Source: Carnobacterium alterfunditum DSM 5972 (GTDB lineage Bacteria; Bacillota; Bacilli; Lactobacillales; Carnobacteriaceae). Taken from it: DNA of 64,000 nucleotides. Below, one piece after another: positions 27,398-35,852 of the stretch. A program made the position numbers and the translations under genes. The DNA lies in assembly GCF_000744115.1 (NCBI RefSeq), contig NZ_JQLG01000004.1:62001-126000 (forward strand), read 5' to 3'. Position 1 is the stretch's first letter, and the number at the start of each line of letters is the position of its first letter. The notes beneath the pieces were generated by a model, which saw nothing but the letters and a program-made list of their open reading frames with translations, was not told the origin of the DNA and made no database searches.

Positions 27398-27625
27398 ACT
27401 GGTATTCGTATTCTAATAGAAATTTCTTCTGGAATATACGGGTTTGCTTGTGGAGAGCCATGGTACCGCCTGAAGCCTTTAGGTCTTCTTGGCTTTCAAG
27501 CCTCAAACAACACGTAATCGCTGAAGCGTTAACGGCTTGTAATTCGCATTGAATACTTTACACGGCTACAAGCAATCCCTATTCCGACAGCAATTTCAAG
27601 TACGTGGTTGAACCAATCAACCAAT
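27398..27625 (+). repeat. Interspersed palindromic repeat, copy F2 (class I core)
   Basis: Both arms are present: TTCTTCTGGAATATACGGG at 27424 and GGCTACAAGCAATCCCTATT near 27564. The class I core has a weaker stem (ACAA/TTGT) than other copies. It lies between the rbsR 5' end and the 3' end of the DHFR-like gene. Confidence 0.88.
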
Positions 27626-27644
27626 ATAAAGAAGGATAAAATAG

Positions 27645-27684
27645 AAAACAGCATCTAAAGAAGGAACACTTCAGATGCTGCTCG
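27645..27684 (-). terminator. Terminator of the DHFR-like gene
   Basis: On the minus strand CAGCATCTGAAG pairs with CTTTAGATGCTG around a short loop, followed by TTTTCTATTTT. Confidence 0.8.
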
Positions 27685-27697
27685 AACCATGTTAAAT

Positions 27698-28219
27698 TTA
27701 GCGGTTCACATACCTTAGGATGACGATCCCATTATCGACAATATATTCTTCCAACTTCAACTCAATTGGCGGATGCCCACCATAGAACAGCGGCCGCCCG
27801 CCTCCTAGAATGATTGGGATCAATCCGATGATATACTCATCAATACAATCCGCTTTTAAAAAGGTATTGATCAACTGACCACCGCCAAAAAGCAAGATAT
27901 CTTTCCCTGCTTTTTTCTGTTCACTTTTGATGACATCAATAATATCACTGCCGTAAAATTTGACGTTATCGTAATCAGCGATCGGCGAATGAGTGGCTAC
28001 ATAAACGGTCTTCGTTTTGAATTCCAGATGCATATCTTGTTCATAGCACCTTTTTCCCATTACCACGATATCGACATCTTCTAACAACGTTTCATAATTG
28101 TACTGATTGTCCGTATCTAATGAACTGTCTTCGTACCCTTTGATCCATTCATAGCTGCCATCTTCATTGGCGATATATCCATCTAAACTCATCGCTAAAT
28201 TCATCATGATTTTTCTCAT
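27698..28219 (-). CDS. Dihydrofolate reductase / RibD C-terminal-like protein
   Basis: A 173-residue protein of the RibD C-terminal/DHFR-like superfamily (YwjB/YyaP type). It starts with RKIMMNLAMSLDGYIANEDGS and has VVMGKRCYE near residue 53, and the NADPH-binding LLFGGGQLINTFLKADCIDE near residue 106. Such proteins are of unknown function and are not the essential folate enzyme. It starts five bases after the VOC gene stop, so the two form a pair. A relic of its first codons also lies after the second VOC gene (29471-29506). Confidence 0.85.
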   Translation of the reverse strand: MRKIMMNLAMSLDGYIANEDGSYEWIKGYEDSSLDTDNQYNYETLLEDVDIVVMGKRCYEQDMHLEFKTKTVYVATHSPIADYDNVKFYGSDIIDVIKSEQKKAGKDILLFGGGQLINTFLKADCIDEYIIGLIPIILGGGRPLFYGGHPPIELKLEEYIVDNGIVILRYVNR

Positions 28220-28224
28220 TTTAA

Positions 28225-29133
28225 TTACTCCTTTTCAAGCTGCCCTTCGTAAGCTTTTTTCAATTCAGCGATATTAATTTTTTTCATTGGAAGAAAGGCT
28301 TGTGTCACACGATCCAATTGTACTCGGTCTGTCGTATTCATCATGTCATTCATGATCGTAGGCGAAATTTGCCATGAAAATCCGTACTTATCTTTCAACC
28401 AGCCACATTGCTCAGCTTCTGGTACAAAAGATAATTTTTCCCAAAAGTAATCAATTTCTTCTTGCGTATCGCAATTCACTAAAAATGAAATGGCTTCAGT
28501 AAACGTAAACCCATGATCAATGACACTATCCATCGCTACAAAATTTTGACCTTCTAAATTGAACATTCCGTGCATTACTTTTCCACCCTGACCTTGTTCA
28601 TCATCCTCGCTGTAATAACTCAACCCGTCGATGGCGGCATTCGCAAAGACCGAAGTATAAAATTCTATCGCCTCTTCTGCTTTGCCATACTGTTCACCTG
28701 TAAATAACATAGTTGGCGTAATTTTTTGCGAAATCAATTGATCTGGCAAATATATAATTTGCCAAGAAAGGCCATACTTATCTTCTGTCCAACCATATTT
28801 CTCACTAAATGGATAAGTATCTAGTGGCATGAGAATTGAACCATTTTTGGATAGTTGTTTCCATAAATGATTTACTTCTGCCAAAGTGTTACAAATGACT
28901 TGCAGCGAAACAGATGGATTTAACTTAAAAGTTGGACCAGCAGAAATGGACATAAAAGTTTGGCCTGCCAGAGTGAACACGATACTTTCTGCAGATCCAG
29001 AAGGCGTATCAGAGGGGGTGTCATTAAGGGTTACTACGCTGTCGATAGAAGAATGATCAAATAACTTTATATAAAATTCCGCAGCTTCAAGAGCTTCTTT
29101 ATCATACCAAAGATGTGTAACAATTTTTTGCAT
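28225..29133 (-). CDS. Tandem VOC/PhnB-like protein
   Basis: The 302-residue protein contains two PhnB-like (3-demethylubiquinone-9 methyltransferase-like, glyoxalase fold) units, about residues 1-140 and 145-285. Both show the pattern of a F-Y/W-x-x-F opening, SIVFTLAGQTFMSIS or MFNLEGQNFVAMDS, and a terminal DKYGLSWQI / DKYGFSWQI. Function is unknown; members are often called metalloproteins related to the bleomycin-resistance fold. It pairs with the DHFR-like gene and is a paralogue of the gene at 29536. Confidence 0.85.
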   Translation of the reverse strand: MQKIVTHLWYDKEALEAAEFYIKLFDHSSIDSVVTLNDTPSDTPSGSAESIVFTLAGQTFMSISAGPTFKLNPSVSLQVICNTLAEVNHLWKQLSKNGSILMPLDTYPFSEKYGWTEDKYGLSWQIIYLPDQLISQKITPTMLFTGEQYGKAEEAIEFYTSVFANAAIDGLSYYSEDDEQGQGGKVMHGMFNLEGQNFVAMDSVIDHGFTFTEAISFLVNCDTQEEIDYFWEKLSFVPEAEQCGWLKDKYGFSWQISPTIMNDMMNTTDRVQLDRVTQAFLPMKKINIAELKKAYEGQLEKE

Positions 29134-29200
29134 GTGTATACCCTCCTTAGTTCTTCTAATTCAGTGTACGACTGACAAAAATAAGTGTCGAAGCATATTG

Positions 29201-29483
29201 GTTCAGTTTGGGTAACTCAAAGTCGTTTTTCATTTGAGTTGGTGCAACGAGCTTCAGTTCGAGTAACTCATTAGACGCTTTTCATTTGAGTTAGTGCAAC
29301 GAGCCTTAGTTCGAGTAACTCAAGGTTGATTTTCCATTTGAGTAGCCGCAACGAGCGCTAGTTCGAGCAACTCATTAGACACTTTCCCTTTGAGTCAGTG
29401 CAACGAGCCTTTGTTCGAGTAACTCATTAGACGCTTTTAATTCGAGTTAGGGCAACGAGCTTCAGTTAGACTAAATCATTGCT
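29201..29483 (-). repeat. 52-bp tandem repeat array, locus 1
   Basis: About five to six head-to-tail units of about 52 bp are seen. On the minus strand each begins near GAGTTACTCGAACTGAAGCT and continues GTTGCACTAACTCAAATG with variation. The same family forms the larger array at 51962-52580 on the other strand. It lies between two paralogous VOC genes, directly after a relic of the DHFR-like gene. Confidence 0.85.
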
Positions 29484-29506
29484 AAATTCATGATGATTTT
29501 TCTCAT
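29471..29506 (-). pseudogene. Relic of a second DHFR-like gene (first ten codons)
   Basis: On the minus strand ATG starts a frame MRKIIMNLAMI then stop. The functional gene at 27698-28219 starts MRKIMMNLAMSLDG, so ten codons match with one difference before the sequence breaks off at the edge of the tandem repeat. It follows the upstream VOC gene, as the intact gene follows its VOC gene. Confidence 0.75.
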
Positions 29507-29535
29507 TGCAAGCTTGCCAGCTACTATTTTTTAAG

Positions 29536-30417
29536 TTACCCTTCATAGATTCTTTTCAATTCGGCAATATCAAGCTTTTTCATTTTAAGGAAGGCTTCTG
29601 TTACTCGCTTTAGTTGCTCAGGATTTTTTGTTGCCATCATATCTTTTATGATCGTAGGAATAATTTGCCAAGACACGCCATATTTATCTTTTAACCAGCC
29701 GTAATGTTCTGATTCAGGTACAGTAGATAATTTTTCCCAATAGTGGTCGATTTCCTCTTGCGTATCGCAATAGATCATAAAGGAAATAGCTTCGTTAAAT
29801 GTAAAGTCGTGTGCTGCCCCGCCATCCATCGCTACAAAAAATAGTCCTTCTAGCTCAAACAACCCATACATAACTGTGCCAGCTTGATTCTGTTCATCAT
29901 CCTCACCATAATAATGAAGGACATCAATTGTTGAATTGAAAAATACCGAAGTATAAAACGTCATTGCTTCTTTTGCTTTGCCGCACTGTTCATCGGAAAA
30001 GAGCAAGGTCGGGACAATTTTTTGCGTAATGAATTGATTAGGTAGATATAAAATTTGCCAAGAAAGACCGTACTTATCTTCTGTCCAACCGTATTTATCA
30101 CTAAATGCGTTGGCACCGAGTGGCATCAAAATGTTGCCTCCGTCAGATAGTTCTTTCCATAAATATTCTGCTTCCTTTGCAGTATCGCAAAAGACTTGAA
30201 AAGAAACAGCTGGTGTAAACTTAAAGGAAGATTCGGCAGAAATAGCCATAAACGATTGGCCAGCTAATATAAATTTGACGGTTTCTGCTGCTCCTGAAGG
30301 AATATCATAAATAGTCACATGAGTGTTGAGCGAATGAATGTCAAATAATGACGAGTAGAATTCGGCTGCTTTTATTGCTTCTTGATCGAACCAGAAATGC
30401 GGAATAATTTTTTGCAT
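29536..30417 (-). CDS. Tandem VOC/PhnB-like protein, paralogue
   Basis: The 293-residue protein is alignable end to end with the 28225-29133 product. It has two PhnB-like units, each closing with DKYGLSWQI or DKYGVSWQI, and shared stretches such as SFQVFCDTAKEAEYLWKELS and LKDKYG. It lacks the short TPSD insertion near residue 40 of its paralogue. Together with the relic downstream it shows that a VOC-DHFR gene pair was duplicated in tandem. Function unknown. Confidence 0.85.
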   Translation of the reverse strand: MQKIIPHFWFDQEAIKAAEFYSSLFDIHSLNTHVTIYDIPSGAAETVKFILAGQSFMAISAESSFKFTPAVSFQVFCDTAKEAEYLWKELSDGGNILMPLGANAFSDKYGWTEDKYGLSWQILYLPNQFITQKIVPTLLFSDEQCGKAKEAMTFYTSVFFNSTIDVLHYYGEDDEQNQAGTVMYGLFELEGLFFVAMDGGAAHDFTFNEAISFMIYCDTQEEIDHYWEKLSTVPESEHYGWLKDKYGVSWQIIPTIIKDMMATKNPEQLKRVTEAFLKMKKLDIAELKRIYEG

Positions 30418-30782
30418 GGATAGTACCTCCTTATCGCTTATTGCCCTTGTTTAGTTGAGTATACGCCACACAAAATTAATTGAAAAGTATCTTGCCTATC
30501 CTTTTAGAGAGCTGACTAACATCTGATTTTCTACTAAAAAAAGGCCTTCTCTTTTCAAATTGTTCCAAAGAATAATGATAAGTATCGTTCAATCAATCTG
30601 TTGTTCAATAAAATAAAACCATTTGTTATTTTTATGATTATTGGTATTAAAGGAAATTAATTAAAAAACAATTACATTTTAATGTCAAAGATAAAAAAGT
30701 GAGTGTTATATGAAATGATAACGTTTACAATATTATCATGTTATCTTTTTAACAAATAGGCATTTGAAATGGAGACAGAAGT
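30418..30782. other. AT-rich divergent intergenic region
   Basis: The region separates the VOC gene (minus) from the ComK-like gene (plus). It is very AT-rich and holds an imperfect palindrome GATAAC...GTTATC (about 30718-30748) close to the ComK-like gene. I looked for a clear pair of ComK boxes (AAAA-N5-TTTT) and for a ComX-type box and found only partial matches. No gene is supported. Confidence 0.5.
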
Positions 30783-31715
30783 ATGAAAGAAGATTTTGAA
30801 CGTGATCAGCAGCACGGTTATTACAATAACTGGCGAAAGAGCTATTATCAATTTAATGAGAAATCACACATTAACCATTTTCCTTCTCATTTAAGCGAAG
30901 TTTATGAATCGAATTACTATTATAAAACGACTCTTATTCGAAAACCGATCAGCCCTTTATTGATCACGGATAAAACGATTTCTGCTCTGCTTGGGATTAG
31001 TTTTGAACAATCCCATATTCTGGTAAATTCAAAAACCTTTTACATCAAAGATATCCGTGATGTAAAGGATACACCTTTTAACACGATTGTTTTTCAATTA
31101 GGTGCATTGCCGCTGAAGACAAAAGAAGATTCTCGTACCATCATGAACCGTTACTTCAACAAAGGACCCTTAAATTATCAAATCATTCAATACATTGGGA
31201 AAAGTCTAGGGTATCATCACCGTTGCCCTTTTGTTTCAGGTTATGAAATATTTGTACCTGAAAAAGGTTCCTCTAACGGTTCAACAAGTTGGTATGGGCT
31301 CCATCATATCCTAGATAGTGTGGAAGATAAAAAAGCGAACCATATCCAGGTTTATTTTCGCGAAGGGCATGAATTGCAGCTGAACGTTTCCGCTCGCAGC
31401 TTTAATGAGCAATTAGAGCGTTCGGTCAATCTTTCCATTCTTCAGCAAATGGTGATCGACGAGCTAGTTGGGTTGTTACACTACACCCGTACGCCTTACT
31501 TTACCGAAGAACTAAATATTGTCCAAAGACGGCTAAAGGCTTCTACTTTCACTTCAACATTCCACTCAATAGAAAAAGTTCTGAATTTCATGTCAAACTA
31601 TCGCGTAAACGAGATACTTGAAACAGTTTTTGGGGTAGGGAATCCTTATATCGACGAGATCAGAAGAGATTTTACCCTGACCTTGAAAAATAAACCATCC
31701 TCTTTTAATGAATAA
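30783..31715 (+). CDS. comK-like: ComK-like competence regulator with extended N-terminus
   Basis: The 310-residue protein has no standard helix-turn-helix. Residues about 60-230 follow the ComK pattern: an ILVNSKTFYIKDIRD strand region, then EIFVPEKGSSNGSTSWYGLHHI, then an acidic gap, VYFREGHELQLNVSARSFNEQLERS. Compare B. subtilis ComK IFLFPTLSSTRPQCGWISHV and ELPISYNSFENQVYR. It is longer than ComK (about 190 aa), with an extra N-terminal part of about 55 residues and a C-terminal tail. ComK activates DNA-uptake genes by binding AT-rich boxes. It converges on a sigma-factor gene of the ComX/SigH type, which strengthens a competence role. The family call is by eye. Confidence 0.62.
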   Translation: MKEDFERDQQHGYYNNWRKSYYQFNEKSHINHFPSHLSEVYESNYYYKTTLIRKPISPLLITDKTISALLGISFEQSHILVNSKTFYIKDIRDVKDTPFNTIVFQLGALPLKTKEDSRTIMNRYFNKGPLNYQIIQYIGKSLGYHHRCPFVSGYEIFVPEKGSSNGSTSWYGLHHILDSVEDKKANHIQVYFREGHELQLNVSARSFNEQLERSVNLSILQQMVIDELVGLLHYTRTPYFTEELNIVQRRLKASTFTSTFHSIEKVLNFMSNYRVNEILETVFGVGNPYIDEIRRDFTLTLKNKPSSFNE

Positions 31716-31719
31716 ATCA

Positions 31720-31758
31720 AATAGGTCGCGCTCAATTAAAAACTGAGCGCGACCTATT
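31720..31758. terminator. Bidirectional terminator between ComK-like and sigma genes
   Basis: A perfect 15-bp stem, AATAGGTCGCGCTCA with TGAGCGCGACCTATT, with A and T runs on either side. It serves both convergent genes. Confidence 0.92.
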
Positions 31759-31777
31759 TTTTAGTTGACTGTTTCTT

Positions 31778-32341
31778 TTAATTTTTTAAAATAAGCAAAA
31801 AATGGTTTAATTTTTCGGATACTCTTTTTTTCCATTGGTAAACCGTTTTACGGCTCACTCCTTGCTTTTCAGCAATTTCGGTAACCGATAACTGATTGAC
31901 CACTGCATCTAATAAATAGGATTGTTCATTTTTAGTTAAAAGCGGCAGCATCTCTTTCAATAGATCCATCTCTTGATAAGCTTGTTCGAATGGCAATTGC
32001 GTGTCTGGCTGATTGGACTCTAGTTCTTCTGGCCAAGGCATTTCACGATCCCATTTCCGCTTCTGTTTTCTTAACAAATCAAGTATATGCCAGCGGACCT
32101 TTGTGTACGCAAAACCAGTAAATTGATACAAAAATTCTTCTTGTTCTAGGTCTTCTGGAAATGTTTCATAAGCTTCTACTAGTTTTAACAATCCTTGTTG
32201 CACAAAATCATCGTAGTCTGCATGTTTCCAGTTTACGTTTAATTTCTTCAATGCTCCATGGACGATTTTTGAATGTTGCTCAAAAAAGGCTTTTTCTTTG
32301 TCTTCGCTCAATGTTCTTATCATCTGTCTCAAATCCTTCAT
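31778..32341 (-). CDS. ComX/SigH-like alternative sigma factor
   Basis: The protein is about 187 aa from the chosen start. A sigma region 2-like part (about 10-80, FFEQHSKIVHGALKKLNVNWKHADYDDFVQQG then FAYTKVRWHILDLLRKQKRKWDRE) is followed by region 4 with a helix-turn-helix (LSVTEIAEKQGVSRKTVYQWKKRV) at the C-terminus. This is the make-up of ComX/SigH-type competence sigma factors of lactobacilli and enterococci. The frame is open to 32458, but that extension runs through a terminator hairpin (32414-32452), so I place the start at 32341; ATG 32323 is also possible, with AAGGA upstream. Role in competence is inferred from type and its ComK-like neighbour. Confidence 0.75.
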   Translation of the reverse strand: MKDLRQMIRTLSEDKEKAFFEQHSKIVHGALKKLNVNWKHADYDDFVQQGLLKLVEAYETFPEDLEQEEFLYQFTGFAYTKVRWHILDLLRKQKRKWDREMPWPEELESNQPDTQLPFEQAYQEMDLLKEMLPLLTKNEQSYLLDAVVNQLSVTEIAEKQGVSRKTVYQWKKRVSEKLNHFLLILKN

Positions 32342-32413
32342 AGTGGTGTTACAAGGCCTTGTACCCTTACAGAATAACCAGTTATTGAATAATCGACAAT
32401 AAACCAAACTAGA

Positions 32414-32452
32414 CAAAAAAACCGCCAAATCCTCACTAATGAGAGACTTTGG
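32414..32452 (-). terminator. Terminator upstream of the sigma gene
   Basis: On the minus strand CCAAA..TC..CTCA pairs with TGAG..GA..TTTGG (two single-base bulges), then CGG and seven T. It would end transcripts of the surface-protein gene (32608-34056) and repeat remnant G before the sigma gene. Confidence 0.6.
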
Positions 32453-32476
32453 GGTCATTTAATGCTATTTGGTGGT

Positions 32477-32613
32477 TCTGTATATTAAATTTCTAACGGA
32501 ATTAATGAGTTTGCTTATAATAAGCCATGGTAACGCTTGAAGCCTGAAAAGAAAGTCTTCCAGCTTTCAAGCCTCAAACAGACCATAATCGCTGAAGCTC
32601 TAACGCCCTAGAA
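32477..32613 (+). repeat. Interspersed repeat, truncated copy G (class I core)
   Basis: The left arm (AAATTTCTAACGGAATTAAT) and class I core (CTTGAAGCCTGAAAAGAAAG, TTTCAAGCCTCAAACA) are present. The right arm is missing, and homology stops at the 3' end of the surface-protein gene. The core stem GCTTGAAG/CTTCCAGC keeps an A-T pair where copy D has a C-G pair. Confidence 0.8.
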
Positions 32614-34056
32614 TTTAAATATGAATCCATTGATGATCACAAATGCGGCAAGAACAATAAATAATGAACCTTTCATAAATCCGATTGCTTCAGTTTTTTT
32701 GTCAGTTTCAGCTTCTTCATTAGCTGATGATCTGTCTACCGCTTGAGCAGCTTCTTCGATTGCTGACGTTTTTTCACTTGTCATGCTATTTACATCTTCC
32801 GCTTTTTGTTCATCAATAAGTGAGCTGTTCTCCACTCCCACTGCTGCTGATACGGTTTCTTTACTCTCGATAGCATCCGACTCTGCTAACAAACTAAGGG
32901 GTTCTTCTTCTGATGTGCCACTTTCCGCTTCATTCTTGCTTGGCATCTCTTTATCTATTTCTTCATCTATCGTTTCGGCATCTTCTTCTACTATAACTTC
33001 TTGTACAGTGAAGTTCCCTATCGAAAGATTCGTTTGTAGCATCTTTTCTTTTGCTTCTATTCTTGTTTCCAGTTGTTTTATTTCTGCTTTTAATAGATCG
33101 ATTTTACTTTGATCGTCTGTCTCTTCTAATTCTTCTGCCGCCTGTTCTTCTAGCAGTTGATTGTTTAATTCAGCTAGTTGTTTTTGCATTTTCGCTTGAT
33201 CCAATTCGATTACGAACTGGTTATACAATGAAAATGAATCGCCTTTGCTATCAACAGCACTCAGATACTCTATCACCCAATCGCCTATTAACTGGTTTGC
33301 GATCGAAGGCAACTTTCCTTCATAGGCTTTAGTTTCTTCGTTAAACGTTAAGGAGAGCGTCAATTGTTGGCCCGCTGTCTCTCCATCGAGAGATAATAAG
33401 CGGTAAGCAACCGTTACATTTGTCAATAAATCATCTTTAGCTGAATGCAAACTAAATCGAAGCTTTTCACCAACTTTAACCATATTTTGTTCAACTTTGA
33501 TGGATGAGAGATCAAATAAGGCGGCAGGGTGCGGGATCACTTCAAAATCACCTTTTTTTAGTACTGATTCTTCAGTTATCAAGGCCCTCGTTTCTAATAT
33601 ACTCGAGACATTATTCTCTTCGACCCCAACCGCCTTTGTCATCGACCAAATCCCGATATCTGTTTCTTTATTTGTTTCAAGTCGGCCTTCATATCGTTTT
33701 GTTTCACTATCATAGGTCAAGACAACTGTTGTTTCTGCCTCTGTGTTGCTCGAAGAATAACTTAACCTAATTGTTTCAAAAATTTGATCTTCTGGCAGCA
33801 TCAATTTGAAGGCAATTTGCTCGCCAGCGTGTGCTTTTTTAGGCTCGATCATCAGCTTGTCACTAACGGTTATTTCATTCGTTGGAACAGGCTCCACATT
33901 CTCTTCAAGTTCTCTGATTTCATCTGATGCAGCACTCTCTGATCCTACACTTGATTCTATCTCATCATTTGGTGTTGCTGAGACAGATTGGCTGTCGAAA
34001 TTGGCAAGCAGTATCAAACTCATCGCCAGCAGTAGGTGTATTCCTTTTGATTTCAT
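32608..34056 (-). CDS. Large secreted or membrane-anchored surface protein
   Basis: No known family was recognised for this 482-residue protein. An N-terminal signal peptide (LLLAMSLILLANFDSQSVSA) is followed by two similar beta-type units of about 100 aa (roughly 66-165 and 178-285). Both have a G-E-x-(I/L)-x-F opening and end in a YEG(R/K)L ... IG(I/D)W block. A coiled coil follows (about 288-345, MQKQLAELNNQLLEEQAAEE). An acidic Ser/Glu-rich stretch (345-455) and a C-terminal membrane helix (GSLFIVLAAFVIINGFIF) complete it. There is no LPxTG motif. The stop codon abuts repeat remnant G, so the original C-terminus may have been changed. Confidence 0.75.
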   Translation of the reverse strand: MKSKGIHLLLAMSLILLANFDSQSVSATPNDEIESSVGSESAASDEIRELEENVEPVPTNEITVSDKLMIEPKKAHAGEQIAFKLMLPEDQIFETIRLSYSSSNTEAETTVVLTYDSETKRYEGRLETNKETDIGIWSMTKAVGVEENNVSSILETRALITEESVLKKGDFEVIPHPAALFDLSSIKVEQNMVKVGEKLRFSLHSAKDDLLTNVTVAYRLLSLDGETAGQQLTLSLTFNEETKAYEGKLPSIANQLIGDWVIEYLSAVDSKGDSFSLYNQFVIELDQAKMQKQLAELNNQLLEEQAAEELEETDDQSKIDLLKAEIKQLETRIEAKEKMLQTNLSIGNFTVQEVIVEEDAETIDEEIDKEMPSKNEAESGTSEEEPLSLLAESDAIESKETVSAAVGVENSSLIDEQKAEDVNSMTSEKTSAIEEAAQAVDRSSANEEAETDKKTEAIGFMKGSLFIVLAAFVIINGFIFKF

Positions 34057-34164
34057 TTTATGTATCTTCCATTCTATATGTTATCTAATGGTCCCTTAGC
34101 TAGTTTAGCGCAAACAAAAAGTTAATCAATCTATTTAAGGGTTTTGACACCAAATAGACAAAAA

Positions 34165-34187
34165 AAGCCAAGACGATTGTCTCAGCT
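34165..34187 (-). terminator. Terminator after the 89-aa gene
   Basis: On the minus strand AAGC..AGAC pairs with GTCT..GCTT around a small internal loop, followed by seven T. It separates the 89-aa gene from the surface-protein gene. Confidence 0.6.
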
Positions 34188-34335
34188 TGATTCAATAAAT
34201 TTATATTTTCAAGTAAATAACAAAGGTCTTTTTTTGTTTCGCCACAATTTGTTCATTAATAAACAAAATCGATTTTTTTCTTTTTTATTTTTAATCTTTT
34301 TATAGAAAGTTTGTGCTAAAATTATTTGAATTCAT

Positions 34336-34605
34336 TTAAAGGTTCACATTTAATTTAACGGTACGAAGGATTTGTTCATCATCATTCTTAATAAGAATAA
34401 ACTGGATCTCTTCAGCTGACCAACTATTTAGATCATTAAAAGTATATTCATTTTTACGCAAGACTGTATCGATTGGACAATCTATCATACCATCAGCATT
34501 GATTAAAACATCCGCATTTTCTACATCTAGTCGAATCGTCTGATTTCTTCCTTTGATCACATAAATATACTCTGGTTGAAAATATTCTGGTTTAGTTAAT
34601 TGCAT
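34336..34605 (-). CDS. Small hypothetical protein (89 aa)
   Basis: No family was recognised. It is cytoplasmic and acidic, probably all-beta (VIKGRNQTIRLDVENADVLINADG, FILIKNDDEQILRTVKLNV). It is divergent from the Rgg-like gene, with 179 bp between them, so it could be a target of that regulator; Rgg proteins often control the next gene. The real start could be the ATG at 34605. Function unknown. Confidence 0.6.
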   Translation of the reverse strand: MQLTKPEYFQPEYIYVIKGRNQTIRLDVENADVLINADGMIDCPIDTVLRKNEYTFNDLNSWSAEEIQFILIKNDDEQILRTVKLNVNL

Positions 34606-34784
34606 TTCTGTTGTAATGTTTAATCCCTACTTTCGGTGTGCAGCTTGTACAAACATCGTTAAGATAAAATGTGTTGCTTAGTCTCAACTTGAGTTCGTTA
34701 CTTAACTAGTATACCGAGTATTCATGGCTTCATAACCAAAAGTTACAATAATAACTGGACTAATTTTTTTAAGGAGGCAGTCAA

Positions 34785-35705
34785 ATGACTGACATAAATG
34801 TACCCATCGGTTCCACACTAAAGAAAATTAGAGAAAATAAAGGCTATACACAAAAAGAAATTTCTGATCATACGATGGCTCGTTCAACGTATACAAAATT
34901 CGAAAATGATGATATCACCCCTACGCTTTCAAAGTACCTTGCCATTTTAGATCATATGGATATGTCCCATGAGGAATTCATCTATCTTTTAAATGATTTT
35001 GAACTAGGACAGAAAGAAATGATCCTTTATTTATTTAAACAATTAGAGAAAAATCCAACTCGTGAATTAGTTAATGAGATCATTGAAAAGGGCGAAACAT
35101 TAGTGCAAGAGCGCTACGACCAATTGATCTTGGATATTCTAAATGCTTGTCGTGGATATGCGGTTTTATTTGAAGGACAAGATCTAGCTACAGCAAAAGA
35201 ATATGCGCAAAAAGTTTGGGATCGGATGGAAGCATTGGATAAGTGGTACCTAGCTGAACTGCACATTATCAATAGTATCTTGTATCTATTTGATAGTGAA
35301 ACGGCTGCTTTATTCACAGAAAGAGCACTTGAAACATTAGTTCAATACCCACATCTCGAAGAAGCACTTGTTTTAAAAACCAGCTTTTTGCTTCACTTGA
35401 CCAACCTCTTGATGATGGATCAAAAGTACGAACAAGCCTTGTTTTACATCAAGCAAATGGAAAGCGAATGTTCCCGTTTGGATTATCCGGTCTTGCTGGC
35501 AGCTGCCTTAGTACGCAAAGAAGTTTGTATGAAAAAAATCGGCGATGACTCTGAACCGGGACTTATTGACCAAGCTATCCGTATTTTCGATAGTTTAAAC
35601 AAACAAAACTTAAAAGAACTAGTTGAAAAAGACCCTGAAAATTTTTTCAATCTTTATTCAAACTACCCTGTCGATAAAATACAAAGTGAACTTTTAACTC
35701 ATTAA
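34785..35705 (+). CDS. Rgg/MutR-family transcriptional regulator
   Basis: The 306-residue protein has an N-terminal XRE helix-turn-helix (residues 8-60, IGSTLKKIRENKGYTQKEISDHTMARSTYTKFENDD) followed by a helical TPR-like domain typical of Rgg/MutR/PlcR-type regulators that bind short peptides. AAGGAGGCAG precedes the ATG. A terminator follows, and an insertion sequence lies 150 bp downstream and may have separated it from former downstream partners. I found no convincing peptide pheromone gene next to it. Confidence 0.85.
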   Translation: MTDINVPIGSTLKKIRENKGYTQKEISDHTMARSTYTKFENDDITPTLSKYLAILDHMDMSHEEFIYLLNDFELGQKEMILYLFKQLEKNPTRELVNEIIEKGETLVQERYDQLILDILNACRGYAVLFEGQDLATAKEYAQKVWDRMEALDKWYLAELHIINSILYLFDSETAALFTERALETLVQYPHLEEALVLKTSFLLHLTNLLMMDQKYEQALFYIKQMESECSRLDYPVLLAAALVRKEVCMKKIGDDSEPGLIDQAIRIFDSLNKQNLKELVEKDPENFFNLYSNYPVDKIQSELLTH

Positions 35706-35721
35706 TAATAGATCGAATTAG

Positions 35722-35750
35722 CTGTCAAGATAAATGTTCTTGGCAGTTTA
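35722..35750 (+). terminator. Terminator of the Rgg-like gene
   Basis: CTGTCAAGA pairs with TCTTGGCAG (one G-T), then TTTATTT. It lies 17 bp after the stop. Confidence 0.75.
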
Positions 35751-35842
35751 TTTGGCGTTAAATGATTTTGGCTTTAGCAATTGCGGTGGTAACGATAAAA
35801 ATGATATTTGTCTCATCCAACGTTGCTCTTGATCGACCTTTC

Positions 35843-35852
35843 CTTTTAACAG
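35843..35852 (+). repeat. Left target-site duplication of the insertion sequence
   Basis: CTTTTAACAG here is repeated exactly at 37532-37541, on the far side of the element. Confidence 0.85.

Noticed and set aside
27332-27517. 61-residue plus-strand frame across copies F1/F2
   Set aside because: Repeat-derived, with no ribosome site.
30660-30782. Pair of ComK boxes or a ComX box upstream of the ComK-like gene
   Set aside because: Only partial AAAA-N5-TTTT matches in very AT-rich sequence; chance cannot be excluded.
32342-32458. N-terminal extension of the sigma factor
   Set aside because: It runs through a terminator-like hairpin and has no good ribosome site. Its cysteine-rich sequence is unlike sigma N-termini.
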